Positions 28,527 through 36,726 of a stretch of DNA of 39,068 bases are shown in pieces. The notes under the pieces were generated by a model. The model was not told where the DNA came from. It saw nothing but the letters and a program-made list of their open reading frames with translations, and did no database searches. The position numbers and the translations under genes are program-made. This DNA is from a virus, in the IMG/VR virus record IMGVR_UViG_3300045977_000107, positions 1 through 39,068 of that record. One strand, 5' to 3'. Position 1 is the first letter of the stretch. Every line of letters begins with the position of its first letter.

Positions 28527-30905
28527 TCACATCGAAGGCGGACTGAAGTTGGGCGTGCCGAAGTTGGGCACCGCGATGTTCGGCACCCCGAAGTTGGGCG
28601 CGAGATTGCGACCCAGATAGATGCCAGGCGGCACGAGGAACACGCCGCTGTCGAGCCCGAAGAGCATCTGACCCCGCTGTGGCCTCTCGTACTCCGAGGA
28701 CGTAAACGGCGTTCGGCGTGTCGAGCAGTGCAGCTCCAGCCGGTACTTGGCTCCCTGACCGTCCTGCCACCTCAGTGCCGTCTCGACCACGGGCAGCGTC
28801 GTGGATTCATACCCCACCGTGTACGCCGAGCCGGCCAGCCTCACGCCCCGGCCGGGCGTCAAGAACGTAGCGTCGAAGTACAAGAGCGAAATCGTCGCGT
28901 CGATGGTCGTATCCTTCACGGCGTCGAGCATCTCCCGAGCGTAGGCCAGCATGTTGGCCTCGTTGGCCGGATCGCGCCATTCCGGGCAGGTAATCGTGAG
29001 CGTTCTGGCCAGTCCTTCGACCGTATAGGCGGAGCCCTCGTAATTCTTCGTCGGCCCCGCGGTATCAGCCGGCAGAGTAACCGTCAGGGCTCCAGTCGCC
29101 ACCGGGAGGAAGGCCCTCACGTCGGATGGGATGCCGTCCGTCGAAGCCCCGCCAATCTCCAGATTGGCCCGTGTGCCGTAGAACGTGACCGAGGGCCGCT
29201 CCAGAAGCAGCGTGCCCGTGTCATAATTGATCGAGACACCACAAGTCGAAGTGAAGTAGGGCGGGGAGCCGTCGGAGCTCCAGAGAATCTCCACGAGGGG
29301 TGTCGACGTCATGGCCATCGCGTTGCCATTGGCGTTGGTCAATGGAGCCGGGAAGGTTGCCTTGGGTCTCAGAGCGGCTCGGCAGTCGGCATCGGTCACG
29401 AGGTAGTTCCGCCAGACTTCCGCGGCCCCGCCCGCGATACCCTTGATCGTGTAGGTGTCGTAGTCCAAGGACGGCAATTCGCGGTCCATCGTAAGCGTCG
29501 AAGTCCCCGCTGCTGCCAGGGAGGTATTCGTGGTGATCTTGCGAATGACTCGATGGTTGATTCCCGTACCCGTCTCCTCCACGAGCAGAATCACACCTTG
29601 CCGGCCCGCGGAAGTTTGGTCCCAGTAGTTCGCCGCCCATGTCTTCAAGTTGTCGGTCGGATTGACCACAACGGTCGTACTGTCCGAGACTGTGCATGAC
29701 CCCACATCCGCCGCACCATCGACGCCCTCGGGATTCTCGAAGTAGGCCAGATTCCAGTTATCTTTAGCTTGCGTGTTCGTGTACGACCCGTAGGCGAAGT
29801 TCTCGGCCAGCCCCCCATCTGAGAGCGTGAACAGCTTCATCTCGGCATAGTCGGTCCCTCGCACCACGATCCGCGTCCAGCAGTCCTTGACCGATTCGGC
29901 GAACCGGATCGCCCCCGTGTCAATGATGCTCGCCGCCTGATCCAGAGTCAGCGTGGTGAAGTTGGGGTAGCCGTCCGTGTTCGTGCCAAACTTCCGTTGG
30001 TCGTAGAACCGCAGGATGCCGTCTCGAACGTCCAACATATGGTTGGGTGCCAGAGACCGGAGCGAGCCCTCGATGGCTCCCAGGGCTTTCTCCCCCCCCA
30101 CCGTGACCGTATGGGGTGGTACATGGGTCATACGGGCCAGATCGCCAACCGTCGAGCTGGGCAGGGGCGAGACGTAGACCGTGGGCGGGGAGGTGTAGCC
30201 GCTCCCCCCATTGGTCACCGTGAAGCCCGTAATGGCCCCGCCAGACACCGCGGCCGTCGCCGTGGCTCCCGTACCACCCCCGCCCCAGAGAACGACCGTG
30301 GGGGCTGCTGTGTAGCCCACACCGGCCTCCACGACCGCAATGCCCGAGACATTGCCGGTGATGACCGTCGCCTCGCCCGAACCGCCGAAGCCGAACGAGG
30401 AATAGTCGCCGATCCCGACGCTATCGAGGTCTTCGGCCAGCGTGGGATCGTTCAGGACCGCCAGGAGGATCTGGCCCGCCGTCCGTCCGGCTCGATCCCC
30501 CCGGTAATTGAGCCAGTCGTCGGGATCGGCGTTGAAGATGTGGTTGTCGCCGCCCGTGTTCGTGTTCGTGATCGGCACCGTATCGCCCTGAGCCCGCAAG
30601 CCCTCGGCCTGGTAGGTATGACCCCAACCGAAGGCCGTCCACGACCACGAGCGAGATTCGCACTTGCCCTTGAAGATCGAGACGAAGCCCGAGCCGATGT
30701 CATACTGAAGCTCGATGGGCTTGTTCAGAAAGGGATCAGGCGTAGCCCGCGGCACGATCGCCCCGCCCATCGCATGCCAGGACAGCCGCGGCACGCCTTC
30801 CCGCGAGTACGGCACCAATTCAAGGAACTGTACCGTCGGTTTCGGCAGCGTGTACTCAACGCTGTTGACCAGGAGCTTCCAGGCGGGATCGGTGGCACTC
30901 GGCAT
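28527..30905 (-). CDS. Tail-tip/baseplate-associated protein, 792 aa
   Basis: The start overlaps the tape-measure stop by one base (TGATG). Residues 1-170 resemble a tail hub N-terminal region (FVSIFKGKCESRSWSW, YQAEGLRAQGD). Residues about 184-246 hold two glycine-rich repeats (GIAVVEAGVGYTAAPTV and GFTVTNGGSGYTSPPTV), an inserted module common in phage tip proteins. A mixed alpha/beta C-terminal section follows. The extreme C-terminus has four pentapeptides based on PNFG (residues about 767-790). Gene order after the tape measure fits a Tal/Dit-type tip protein involved in host contact. Confidence 0.75.
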   Translation of the reverse strand: MPSATDPAWKLLVNSVEYTLPKPTVQFLELVPYSREGVPRLSWHAMGGAIVPRATPDPFLNKPIELQYDIGSGFVSIFKGKCESRSWSWTAFGWGHTYQAEGLRAQGDTVPITNTNTGGDNHIFNADPDDWLNYRGDRAGRTAGQILLAVLNDPTLAEDLDSVGIGDYSSFGFGGSGEATVITGNVSGIAVVEAGVGYTAAPTVVLWGGGGTGATATAAVSGGAITGFTVTNGGSGYTSPPTVYVSPLPSSTVGDLARMTHVPPHTVTVGGEKALGAIEGSLRSLAPNHMLDVRDGILRFYDQRKFGTNTDGYPNFTTLTLDQAASIIDTGAIRFAESVKDCWTRIVVRGTDYAEMKLFTLSDGGLAENFAYGSYTNTQAKDNWNLAYFENPEGVDGAADVGSCTVSDSTTVVVNPTDNLKTWAANYWDQTSAGRQGVILLVEETGTGINHRVIRKITTNTSLAAAGTSTLTMDRELPSLDYDTYTIKGIAGGAAEVWRNYLVTDADCRAALRPKATFPAPLTNANGNAMAMTSTPLVEILWSSDGSPPYFTSTCGVSINYDTGTLLLERPSVTFYGTRANLEIGGASTDGIPSDVRAFLPVATGALTVTLPADTAGPTKNYEGSAYTVEGLARTLTITCPEWRDPANEANMLAYAREMLDAVKDTTIDATISLLYFDATFLTPGRGVRLAGSAYTVGYESTTLPVVETALRWQDGQGAKYRLELHCSTRRTPFTSSEYERPQRGQMLFGLDSGVFLVPPGIYLGRNLAPNFGVPNIAVPNFGTPNFSPPSM

Positions 30906-32503
30906 CAGGGCCGCCCATTATTCTGCATTGTTGCGGGCGTGTTCATGTTTTCAGCCGCATGACGACTAATACGCTCTGTTTCCTTGGCATAATTGATCAA
31001 TGCCCGAAACTTGTCCGCTTGTAGAGCTTGAGTAATCGCCAATTGCCGTTCCGTGTCGGCCATTGCGCTCATGCGCGCGTATTCCTCCTTGGTCTTAGCA
31101 TTCTCGATCGCGTTCCGCTCCATTTTGTCGGCAAGGTTACGGTGGCGTTCCGCGCTAGCTTCCAACGTTGCCGCTTGCTGAGCTTCGTCTAGCGGAAGGC
31201 CACCCATTCCGACATTTCGCTGCGCCTGGAACTGTGCAAACTCTTTGATTTTTTGATCGAGAAGTTGCCCTTTCGGAACCGGGGGGACCGCCGCGCCAAA
31301 CTGCGCCCCACCACCGAACCGGCTCATCTGCTCGGGACCGAATGCGCCTGGACCTAATCCCAGCATGGCCGCACCCTGAGCCGCCATCATGTCCTCGCGT
31401 CCCATGCCCGCTATCTGCACGAATTGTCCGATCCCACCCCGCGCCAATTCGTTCAATACGGCCTGAGTGGCCGTGAAGACGTTCTCACCCCGTTCCATGC
31501 GAGCCGCGATCTTGGGGATCGCCTCGGCGATCTCCCGTTCGGTCGCGCCATTGGCCCGCAACATCTGCATAATGATTGGCATTGCCGCCAGCATTCGCCG
31601 ACCACGCTTGCCTGTAAGAGCGGCCCCGATCTGTCCTTGCCCTTCGGGGCTCACGCCCAATGCGCCGAGTCGTTGCCCGAATGCACCGCCTATCGCGCCT
31701 GCCTGCGCTTGTGTCTGCCCTGGTGCACCTGGCTGCACTTCTTGCATTGCCCTGCCAATCGATGCTGCTATGTTTCGGAAGACTTCTTTAGCCTTATCGA
31801 CAACCTCCTCCTCGTTCGCTCCGATCAGGGCGTTCACGAGCCCTTCGCTGATCTTCGGATCTCTGATCGTTCGCGCTCGCTGAACAATTCCCTCCAGAGC
31901 AACCGCACTTCCCGCTAACGCATCAGCGATGAGATTCGTAATGTTCTCTTGAATCTGCTTCTTGAGTTCTTCGTTCTGACGTCCCTCAAGCTCAGCAGCC
32001 ACAAACGCATCAATGATGCCCTTCCCGCCACCAGCACCGCCAATCGCCTGCTGAACCGCCGTCTTAATGCTGGCCTCGCTAGTATCCTCCAGACCAAGTA
32101 AGGATGCGATAAATCCCTTGCGTCTTTCCCGCATTGCCTGCTCAACCGGAGTGAGATTGCTCATCCAGTCGGTGATTTTGTCGAGATTGCCCAGAAGTTG
32201 CGAAGCCGCGACAGATGCTAGGCTGATCATGCCTGCCAATCCCGGACCTCCTCCCATGGCCAGTACCAGCCCTGGAATATTGTTCAGGACGCCCTTCAGC
32301 CCATATTGCGCATCTTCCACGGCCTGACTCAGCATGAGCATGCTCAGACCAAGATTGCGCGTTTGAGTAGCCGACCGCTCTTGCTGTGTGCCTACATCGG
32401 CTATATCTTTCCTCAGATCCCGGAATTCCTTGGACGCGCCGCGAACGTCGCCACGCCCCAACATTTCCAGGATCAATCGGACCCGTTCATCCTGCACCGC
32501 CAT
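30905..32503 (-). CDS. Tail tape measure protein, 532 aa
   Basis: Starts MAVQDERVRLILEMLGRGDVRGASKEFRDL with GAGGT six bases upstream of its ATG (the TMP Shine-Dalgarno overlaps the start of the divergent gene). Long helical coiled-coil segments, a hydrophobic stretch (about 51-110) and an Ala/Gly-rich middle are typical. By the usual ~0.15 nm per residue rule a tail of roughly 80 nm is expected (inference). It is short for the family. No lytic transglycosylase or peptidase domain is visible. Confidence 0.82.
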   Translation of the reverse strand: MAVQDERVRLILEMLGRGDVRGASKEFRDLRKDIADVGTQQERSATQTRNLGLSMLMLSQAVEDAQYGLKGVLNNIPGLVLAMGGGPGLAGMISLASVAASQLLGNLDKITDWMSNLTPVEQAMRERRKGFIASLLGLEDTSEASIKTAVQQAIGGAGGGKGIIDAFVAAELEGRQNEELKKQIQENITNLIADALAGSAVALEGIVQRARTIRDPKISEGLVNALIGANEEEVVDKAKEVFRNIAASIGRAMQEVQPGAPGQTQAQAGAIGGAFGQRLGALGVSPEGQGQIGAALTGKRGRRMLAAMPIIMQMLRANGATEREIAEAIPKIAARMERGENVFTATQAVLNELARGGIGQFVQIAGMGREDMMAAQGAAMLGLGPGAFGPEQMSRFGGGAQFGAAVPPVPKGQLLDQKIKEFAQFQAQRNVGMGGLPLDEAQQAATLEASAERHRNLADKMERNAIENAKTKEEYARMSAMADTERQLAITQALQADKFRALINYAKETERISRHAAENMNTPATMQNNGRP

Positions 32504-32514
32504 GCGAGTACCTC

Positions 32515-33039
32515 ATGAAACGCCTTACGCCTTGGATCGGATGGATCGCCGCGTTTGCCCTGGCCGGAAGCCGATGGTTACCACCTCAAGATATCGAAGC
32601 CCGTTCGCTCGTCATCCGCGATGCTAAGGGACAGAGACGAATCACCTTGGCGGCGGATGCGAATGGAAAAGCATCTTTGACGCTTAGCAATGGCAAGGGA
32701 TTAGACCGTATTGCACTCGTGGCCAAAGACGAATTTAGTTGGGTCAACTTCTTGGATTCCAAGGGACAATTTGCCTCCGGGATGATTGGCACTGGGAACG
32801 GCAAATCCTGGTATGAACAGCGCACAGCCGACAAGAAAAACAACTTCTTTTTCGACTTCAATGTGGCTCGCCTTTCATATGAGTGGGCCCACCAGGAACG
32901 AGGAGAGGAATTCCGACGCCAGGCGAAGCTAATCGGCGTGAACAATCTCCTGCCACGTACCCAACGAGTCATCGAAGAAATCGGCGGTCTCGATCAATTC
33001 ACCCAACCTCTTCCGAATCTCACGTCAGCGTCACCGTGA
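32515..33039 (+). CDS. Exported repeat protein inserted in the tail module (moron candidate), 174 aa
   Basis: The only rightward gene inside the leftward tail operon, between tail tube and tape measure. N-terminal signal/anchor MKRLTPWIGWIAAFALAGSRW; then a beta-repeat body (RSLVIRDAKGQRRITLAADANGKASLTLSNGKGLDRIALVAKD and on) resembling secreted bacterial proteins with LVIRD-G-RI-L repeats. No clear Shine-Dalgarno. The 3' end overlaps the tail tube gene by 20 bases. Its position and orientation match lambda-type morons expressed from the prophage, so a lysogenic-conversion or exclusion role is likely (inference). It occupies the usual site of tail-assembly chaperones, which were not found. 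Confidence 0.78.
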   Translation: MKRLTPWIGWIAAFALAGSRWLPPQDIEARSLVIRDAKGQRRITLAADANGKASLTLSNGKGLDRIALVAKDEFSWVNFLDSKGQFASGMIGTGNGKSWYEQRTADKKNNFFFDFNVARLSYEWAHQERGEEFRRQAKLIGVNNLLPRTQRVIEEIGGLDQFTQPLPNLTSASP

Positions 33040-34030
33040 GATCCACCGCGGCGGCAGCGTCCCAACGATTCGCCAGCGTCAAGGTCTGCATGTACTCGCT
33101 CTCGTTGGGCACTGCTCGAGACCATGGGCGGAGCAGGTTCTTCGTCTTGTAGTCCAGGAGCAAGGTCTTCACGCCGGTATCGAGCTTGATCAGGACCGTC
33201 TGTGCGGTCATGTTCCGCCACGAGGCTCGATCATCGGGCGTGGCCTTGTACCGCAGGTCGATCTCCGCTTGACACGAGCGGCCTACCCAGCGATAGGTCG
33301 AGAGGAACCTGGACGTGTAAAAGTTGGGCGCGAACGTGTTCCGGCCGCGCAGCCGAACGCCAGAACACGAGGTCTTGCGTTCCACTCCGCCCACCGAGAC
33401 CGAGCCCGTCCCCGTCGCCAGATGACTGAACAGCCACCAGTCGCAGGGATAGTCCGTCTCGGCAGGCGCAGGGAACTCAGTCGCGTCAGGATCGGTTGAG
33501 CTATCCCAGGGATTGCCCATCGCTCGGATGCCGGTCATGGTGCCCGAAAGGTTCCAGACCCGCCCATCCCCCGTCTCCGCGGCCGTCAGCTCCCAGTCGT
33601 CGCACTTGCACCCGCGGTAAACCTTGCGGTCGTAGCTGACGCCATCCTCCTTGAGCACTGCCTCGTAGAAGGACAGCGAGGCGTAATCGCCCACCGGCAT
33701 CACGACCGAGGCGTCCGTGGTCGTCCAGGGCGTGGTACGACCGGAGTTGATCCCGGTAATGGCCCACGGCAGGAGGATATCGGACCAGACTCCAGGAGCG
33801 AGCCGGAATGAGAACCCGCCCTTGACCGAGGTCGAATCCATCGCCGTGCATGACTCGATGGCCACACCGCCGCCATACATGACGGGGAGCTGCACTGGCT
33901 CGTCGATGACCGTGAACGCATTGTCACGATCGAGCCGGGCGTAGAACTTGTCGGTTCCGAGCACGGGCGTAGCCTTGGCCGTGCCGTAACTCGACTCGAT
34001 GCAGACCATCACGAAGCGTCGTGCAGCCAT
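33020..34030 (-). CDS. Major tail tube protein, 336 aa
   Basis: Starts MAARRFVMVCIESSYGTAKATP, a pattern of tail-tube (phage tail tube/MTP) proteins with the N-terminal YGTAKATPV turn. The body is beta-rich (GGGVAIESCTAMDSTSVKGGFSF, WELTAAETGDGRVWNLSGTMTG), ending in strands AAVDLTVTLT. Position between neck proteins and tape measure fits. ATG overlaps the previous stop as TAATG. Confidence 0.78.
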   Translation of the reverse strand: MAARRFVMVCIESSYGTAKATPVLGTDKFYARLDRDNAFTVIDEPVQLPVMYGGGVAIESCTAMDSTSVKGGFSFRLAPGVWSDILLPWAITGINSGRTTPWTTTDASVVMPVGDYASLSFYEAVLKEDGVSYDRKVYRGCKCDDWELTAAETGDGRVWNLSGTMTGIRAMGNPWDSSTDPDATEFPAPAETDYPCDWWLFSHLATGTGSVSVGGVERKTSCSGVRLRGRNTFAPNFYTSRFLSTYRWVGRSCQAEIDLRYKATPDDRASWRNMTAQTVLIKLDTGVKTLLLDYKTKNLLRPWSRAVPNESEYMQTLTLANRWDAAAAVDLTVTLT

Positions 34031-34257
34031 TACTCCTCCTTCTCCGAGAGGGATTCTTCCACAAGTTCGCCGCCGAAACGCTTCGACGCGGCCTCAAGCC
34101 GTTCCTCAGGGGAGCCCGAGTTGGGCCCGACATACTCTTCCAGCACTTCCACGAGAGTCGCCGGACCGAACCAGTGCCCGTCCTTGTCGATCCCGATGGG
34201 TACCTGCTGGCTGCCATGCCACCAGACACGAAGCACTTTCCGAGTTTGTTCTTTCAT
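34030..34257 (-). CDS. Small tail/neck protein, 75 aa
   Basis: MKEQTRKVLRVWWHGSQQVPIGIDKDGHW; a beta hairpin followed by an acidic helical end (ASKRFGGELVEESLSEKEE). Between the terminator-like protein and tail tube, so it may cap or start the tail. Family not recognised. Confidence 0.65.
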   Translation of the reverse strand: MKEQTRKVLRVWWHGSQQVPIGIDKDGHWFGPATLVEVLEEYVGPNSGSPEERLEAASKRFGGELVEESLSEKEE

Positions 34258-34760
34258 GGGTCGATCGTCCTCAGGTCAATCTTGATCTGCCCCGCTCCAA
34301 TCAACATCGGGCCGTCAAGGTCGTCCTCCACGAGACCGAAGGCCGCTTGTGTGAACTCCGGCTCGCCCGTATCGGCCCCCTCGGTGATCAGAGTTGACCG
34401 AACATGAATCCGCCGCTCTTCGCCAAGCTCCGTGTTCCGGCGCGGGTAGAGCGAGCGCCGGATCTGGTGGTAAAGGTCAAGCAGGTCGTCGGCCTTGGTC
34501 CCCTGCACCGCCATGCCGACGTGAATCAAGAGCGGACCAAGGAACCCCGACGGCCCATAGAACTCGTCGGGCCCCTCGCTGGGCACAAGTGAGATCATCG
34601 GACAAATGTTGGGCGCCGGCTCCAGCCGGTCATCGGGCGAGCCTTCCCAGACGCACCACTTCTTGACGATCTTCTTCAGTTGAGGATCGGCCTGAATCAA
34701 CGCGACCACCTTGCGGAACACCGCGGTATGGGGAGCCGTGGGAAGCCCGAGACCGTTCAT
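34254..34760 (-). CDS. Tail terminator/completion-like protein, 168 aa
   Basis: ATG 34760 overlaps the preceding stop (ATGA); the longer frame upstream is rejected. Helix-first fold (AVFRKVVALIQADPQLKKIVKKW), then beta (ICPMISLVPSEG, LLIHVGMAVQGTK) and a C-terminal ISL-like unit (IGAGQIKIDLRTIDP), matching the small alpha/beta tail terminator group. Position between a neck protein and the tail tube supports it. Confidence 0.68.
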   Translation of the reverse strand: MNGLGLPTAPHTAVFRKVVALIQADPQLKKIVKKWCVWEGSPDDRLEPAPNICPMISLVPSEGPDEFYGPSGFLGPLLIHVGMAVQGTKADDLLDLYHQIRRSLYPRRNTELGEERRIHVRSTLITEGADTGEPEFTQAAFGLVEDDLDGPMLIGAGQIKIDLRTIDP

Positions 34761-35383
34761 ACAGGCTTCTCCAGGAGGAGCTTGGTCCACTTGTTGACCG
34801 CTGCCCTGGCGCGTGTGACCCCCCATTGCCGGAGACCCGCCAGATCACGTTTCGGCAGCCGGTTGACGCCTCGGAAATGAGCGGATAGGAACGGGATACC
34901 CTTGGCCGTGAGTACCCGCAGCCAAGCTCCTGTGGCGTGATACCGGCCTTCGCTCAGCTTGCCGTGGGTGGTGAAGTAGTGGGTAATCACTCGGGAGGCT
35001 TCGAACCGAGGTGCCAGGGGTGGCCCGGTCAGTTCCCGGTAGACCTTGCCGGGCAGGTTCCCAAAGGCCAAGAATGCCCCTTTACCGGCCGCTCCGCGGA
35101 TCAGGCGGTTACGGCCACCCCACGCCCGCCGATCCACAGTGCCGAATCCTCGGAAGGCTGAGCGGGTTTTCGTGGCCGTTCTCGCTCCCGAGTTGCGGTA
35201 GCTGGTCGGCTGAAGCGGTATCCCATGCCGATCGAGACCCGCCAGCACGCCCTTACGGTTGTCCTCAACCAGCACTTTCTCCCATTCTTCGAGCAAGGCC
35301 GTAACCTCGGCATCCTTCAGCTCGGCTACCTTGTCGAGCCGCCGATTGATCCGCACGATCCCGCTGAAGTCGGTATTGGCCAT
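34757..35383 (-). CDS. Neck / gp10-like virion morphogenesis protein, 208 aa
   Basis: ATG 35383 follows a TGATG overlap with the previous gene. Helical N-terminus (RLDKVAELKDAEVTALLEEWEKVLVEDNRKG), a basic middle (GRNRLIRGAAGKGAFLAF) and a C-terminal helical unit (RDLAGLRQWGVTRARAAVNKW). This is the usual layout of head-tail joining proteins of the gp10/HK97 type. Confidence 0.68.
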   Translation of the reverse strand: MANTDFSGIVRINRRLDKVAELKDAEVTALLEEWEKVLVEDNRKGVLAGLDRHGIPLQPTSYRNSGARTATKTRSAFRGFGTVDRRAWGGRNRLIRGAAGKGAFLAFGNLPGKVYRELTGPPLAPRFEASRVITHYFTTHGKLSEGRYHATGAWLRVLTAKGIPFLSAHFRGVNRLPKRDLAGLRQWGVTRARAAVNKWTKLLLEKPV

Positions 35384-36216
35384 CACCGCCTCCCTCGCAA
35401 GCGAGCCAGGCCGGTCGGCCCGCCACGGCGTGAGAACTGCCTGAAGCCCGTCGATGTTCCCTGCCGTATGGCCGATTCGAGGGTCTCCCGACTTGCTCCC
35501 GGTCCCATTACCGCCGTGGCGAGCTGCCGTAACTGCCGCTGTTGCCGTTCCACCTCCGCCGCGTCCTCAGGCGTCAGCCCCCGAGGCCGCGTGATCAATT
35601 CGAGGATCTCCCGCGTGACCCGAGCATGGGGGGGAACTTCAGGCTGGGGGATGTTCTGAACCCCCCACTGGTCCATCACGTTCCCGATCGCCGCCAGCTC
35701 TGCCGGGGAGAAGCCTCGCACGTCACGTGCAGGCACGCGACGAAATCTACCCTCGAACCGTTGCGTGAACCCGATCGCGTGGCGTGCGAGGATCGCTCCC
35801 CAGTAGTACCGCGTGTGGAAGTCGTACCGCCAGTAGAACCAGACACCTCGGCCCGGGTAGACCTTCCACCGCAGATACGATCGCGTACGGCTCGATCCCT
35901 GCACGGGCGTCAGGGGTGGTGCGTTGGGCTGAGCCCTGCCCATCGGCGAGTAAGGTGGCTTGCCGGTCACGGGGTTGATATTCCGCCGTCGGGCCCGGCG
36001 AGTCGCTTCCGCGATCGGTGCCAATGGGTTGCCGAAGCGATCAAGCCCTCGGGCCCGTGAAGCATCCCAGATCTTCTCCGCCACCTTGCCGGCATGATCG
36101 AGGGCCCGCCGCTTGAGCCGTACGCCCGCCTTGACCCATCCGGGATGTTTCGTCGGGAGCACGGTGAGCGGCAGCCAGAACCCCCAGCCGCCGCCAGGTA
36201 GAAGCGGTATCGCCAT
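35383..36216 (-). CDS. Head-tail completion / virion morphogenesis-like protein, 277 aa
   Basis: Begins MAIPLLPGGGWGFWLPLTVLPT, basic and aromatic, with GLDRFGNPLAPIAEATRRARRRN and SYLRWKVYPGRGVWFYWRYDFHTRYYWG, resembling phage virion morphogenesis proteins. A helical region (GLTPEDAAEVERQQRQLRQL) follows. Gene order, after the zinc proteins and before a gp10-like protein, supports a neck role. No enzymatic motif. Confidence 0.68.
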   Translation of the reverse strand: MAIPLLPGGGWGFWLPLTVLPTKHPGWVKAGVRLKRRALDHAGKVAEKIWDASRARGLDRFGNPLAPIAEATRRARRRNINPVTGKPPYSPMGRAQPNAPPLTPVQGSSRTRSYLRWKVYPGRGVWFYWRYDFHTRYYWGAILARHAIGFTQRFEGRFRRVPARDVRGFSPAELAAIGNVMDQWGVQNIPQPEVPPHARVTREILELITRPRGLTPEDAAEVERQQRQLRQLATAVMGPGASRETLESAIRQGTSTGFRQFSRRGGPTGLARLRGRR

Positions 36217-36404
36217 CAGGGGTTATTCCTCTTTCTGCCCGGCTCCTTTTCATGCTGGCGACTGTTGGGCTCAGTCGCGAACCAGCAGGGATTGCACAAC
36301 CTAAGATTTGTACCTAGATCCCATCGAACGCAATCGCTCTCTAGATTCCATTGAATAAGCACGACGCCGCATTTTTGGCACGTGAAGTATTCCGTAGCTG
36401 TCAT
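36216..36404 (-). CDS. Zinc-ribbon mini-protein, copy B, 62 aa
   Basis: MTATEYFTCQKCGVVLIQW, then RWDLGTNLRLCNPCWFATEPN: two CxxC pairs about 28 residues apart, a zinc ribbon. It is clearly related to the preceding mini-protein (shared GTNxxLCxxCWFxTEP). Adjacent tandem copies in the late operon suggest recent duplication. Role unknown. Confidence 0.75.
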   Translation of the reverse strand: MTATEYFTCQKCGVVLIQWNLESDCVRWDLGTNLRLCNPCWFATEPNSRQHEKEPGRKRNNP

Positions 36405-36583
36405 GGGTTATCCTTCTTCTTGTATCTGAGGAAGTATGTACCGGGCTCGCTCTCTTCCGCCTTGCGGCGCGAAGGTTCAGTGATAAACCAGCACTTGTCA
36501 CACAACATCATGTTGGTTCCCGGATCATAGCGTGTCGCCTGACTCTGGCACTTAAAGCACTTGTGACCGTCCTTGACTCTCAT
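36401..36583 (-). CDS. Zinc-ribbon mini-protein, copy A, 60 aa
   Basis: ATG 36583 (MRVKDGHKCFKCQSQ) overlaps the stop of the preceding 47-aa gene by four bases; the longer frame upstream is rejected as a shadow. CFKC and LCDKCWF pairs form a ribbon. Shares DPGTNMMLCDKCWFITEP with the neighbouring copy. Ends FLRYKKKDNP. Confidence 0.75.
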   Translation of the reverse strand: MRVKDGHKCFKCQSQATRYDPGTNMMLCDKCWFITEPSRRKAEESEPGTYFLRYKKKDNP

Positions 36584-36723
36584 CGTTTGCCTCGCTTCTT
36601 GCGTGCCTGACGAGCGACTGAAAGCGCGATCGCGATCGCCTGCTTGCGTGGCTTGCCGTGTCTGATCTCGGCCTTGATGTTCTTGCTGACTGAAGCCTTG
36701 CTGTAGCCTTTTTTCAAGGGCAT
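36580..36723 (-). CDS. Small basic DUF6496-like phage protein, 47 aa
   Basis: ATG 36723 (MPLKKGYSKASVSKNIKAE) with the signature KP-KQAIAIALSVAR near its middle (HGKPRKQAIAIALSVARQA) and a basic tail (KKRGKR). Short proteins of this type are widespread in phages and act in an unknown way. Its stop overlaps the next gene start. Confidence 0.75.
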   Translation of the reverse strand: MPLKKGYSKASVSKNIKAEIRHGKPRKQAIAIALSVARQARKKRGKR

Positions 36724-36726
36724 TGT

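Noticed and set aside
28479-30962. Two long rightward open frames over the tail-tip gene
   Set aside because: Antisense to the tip protein and low-complexity Arg/Gly-rich; no start signals.
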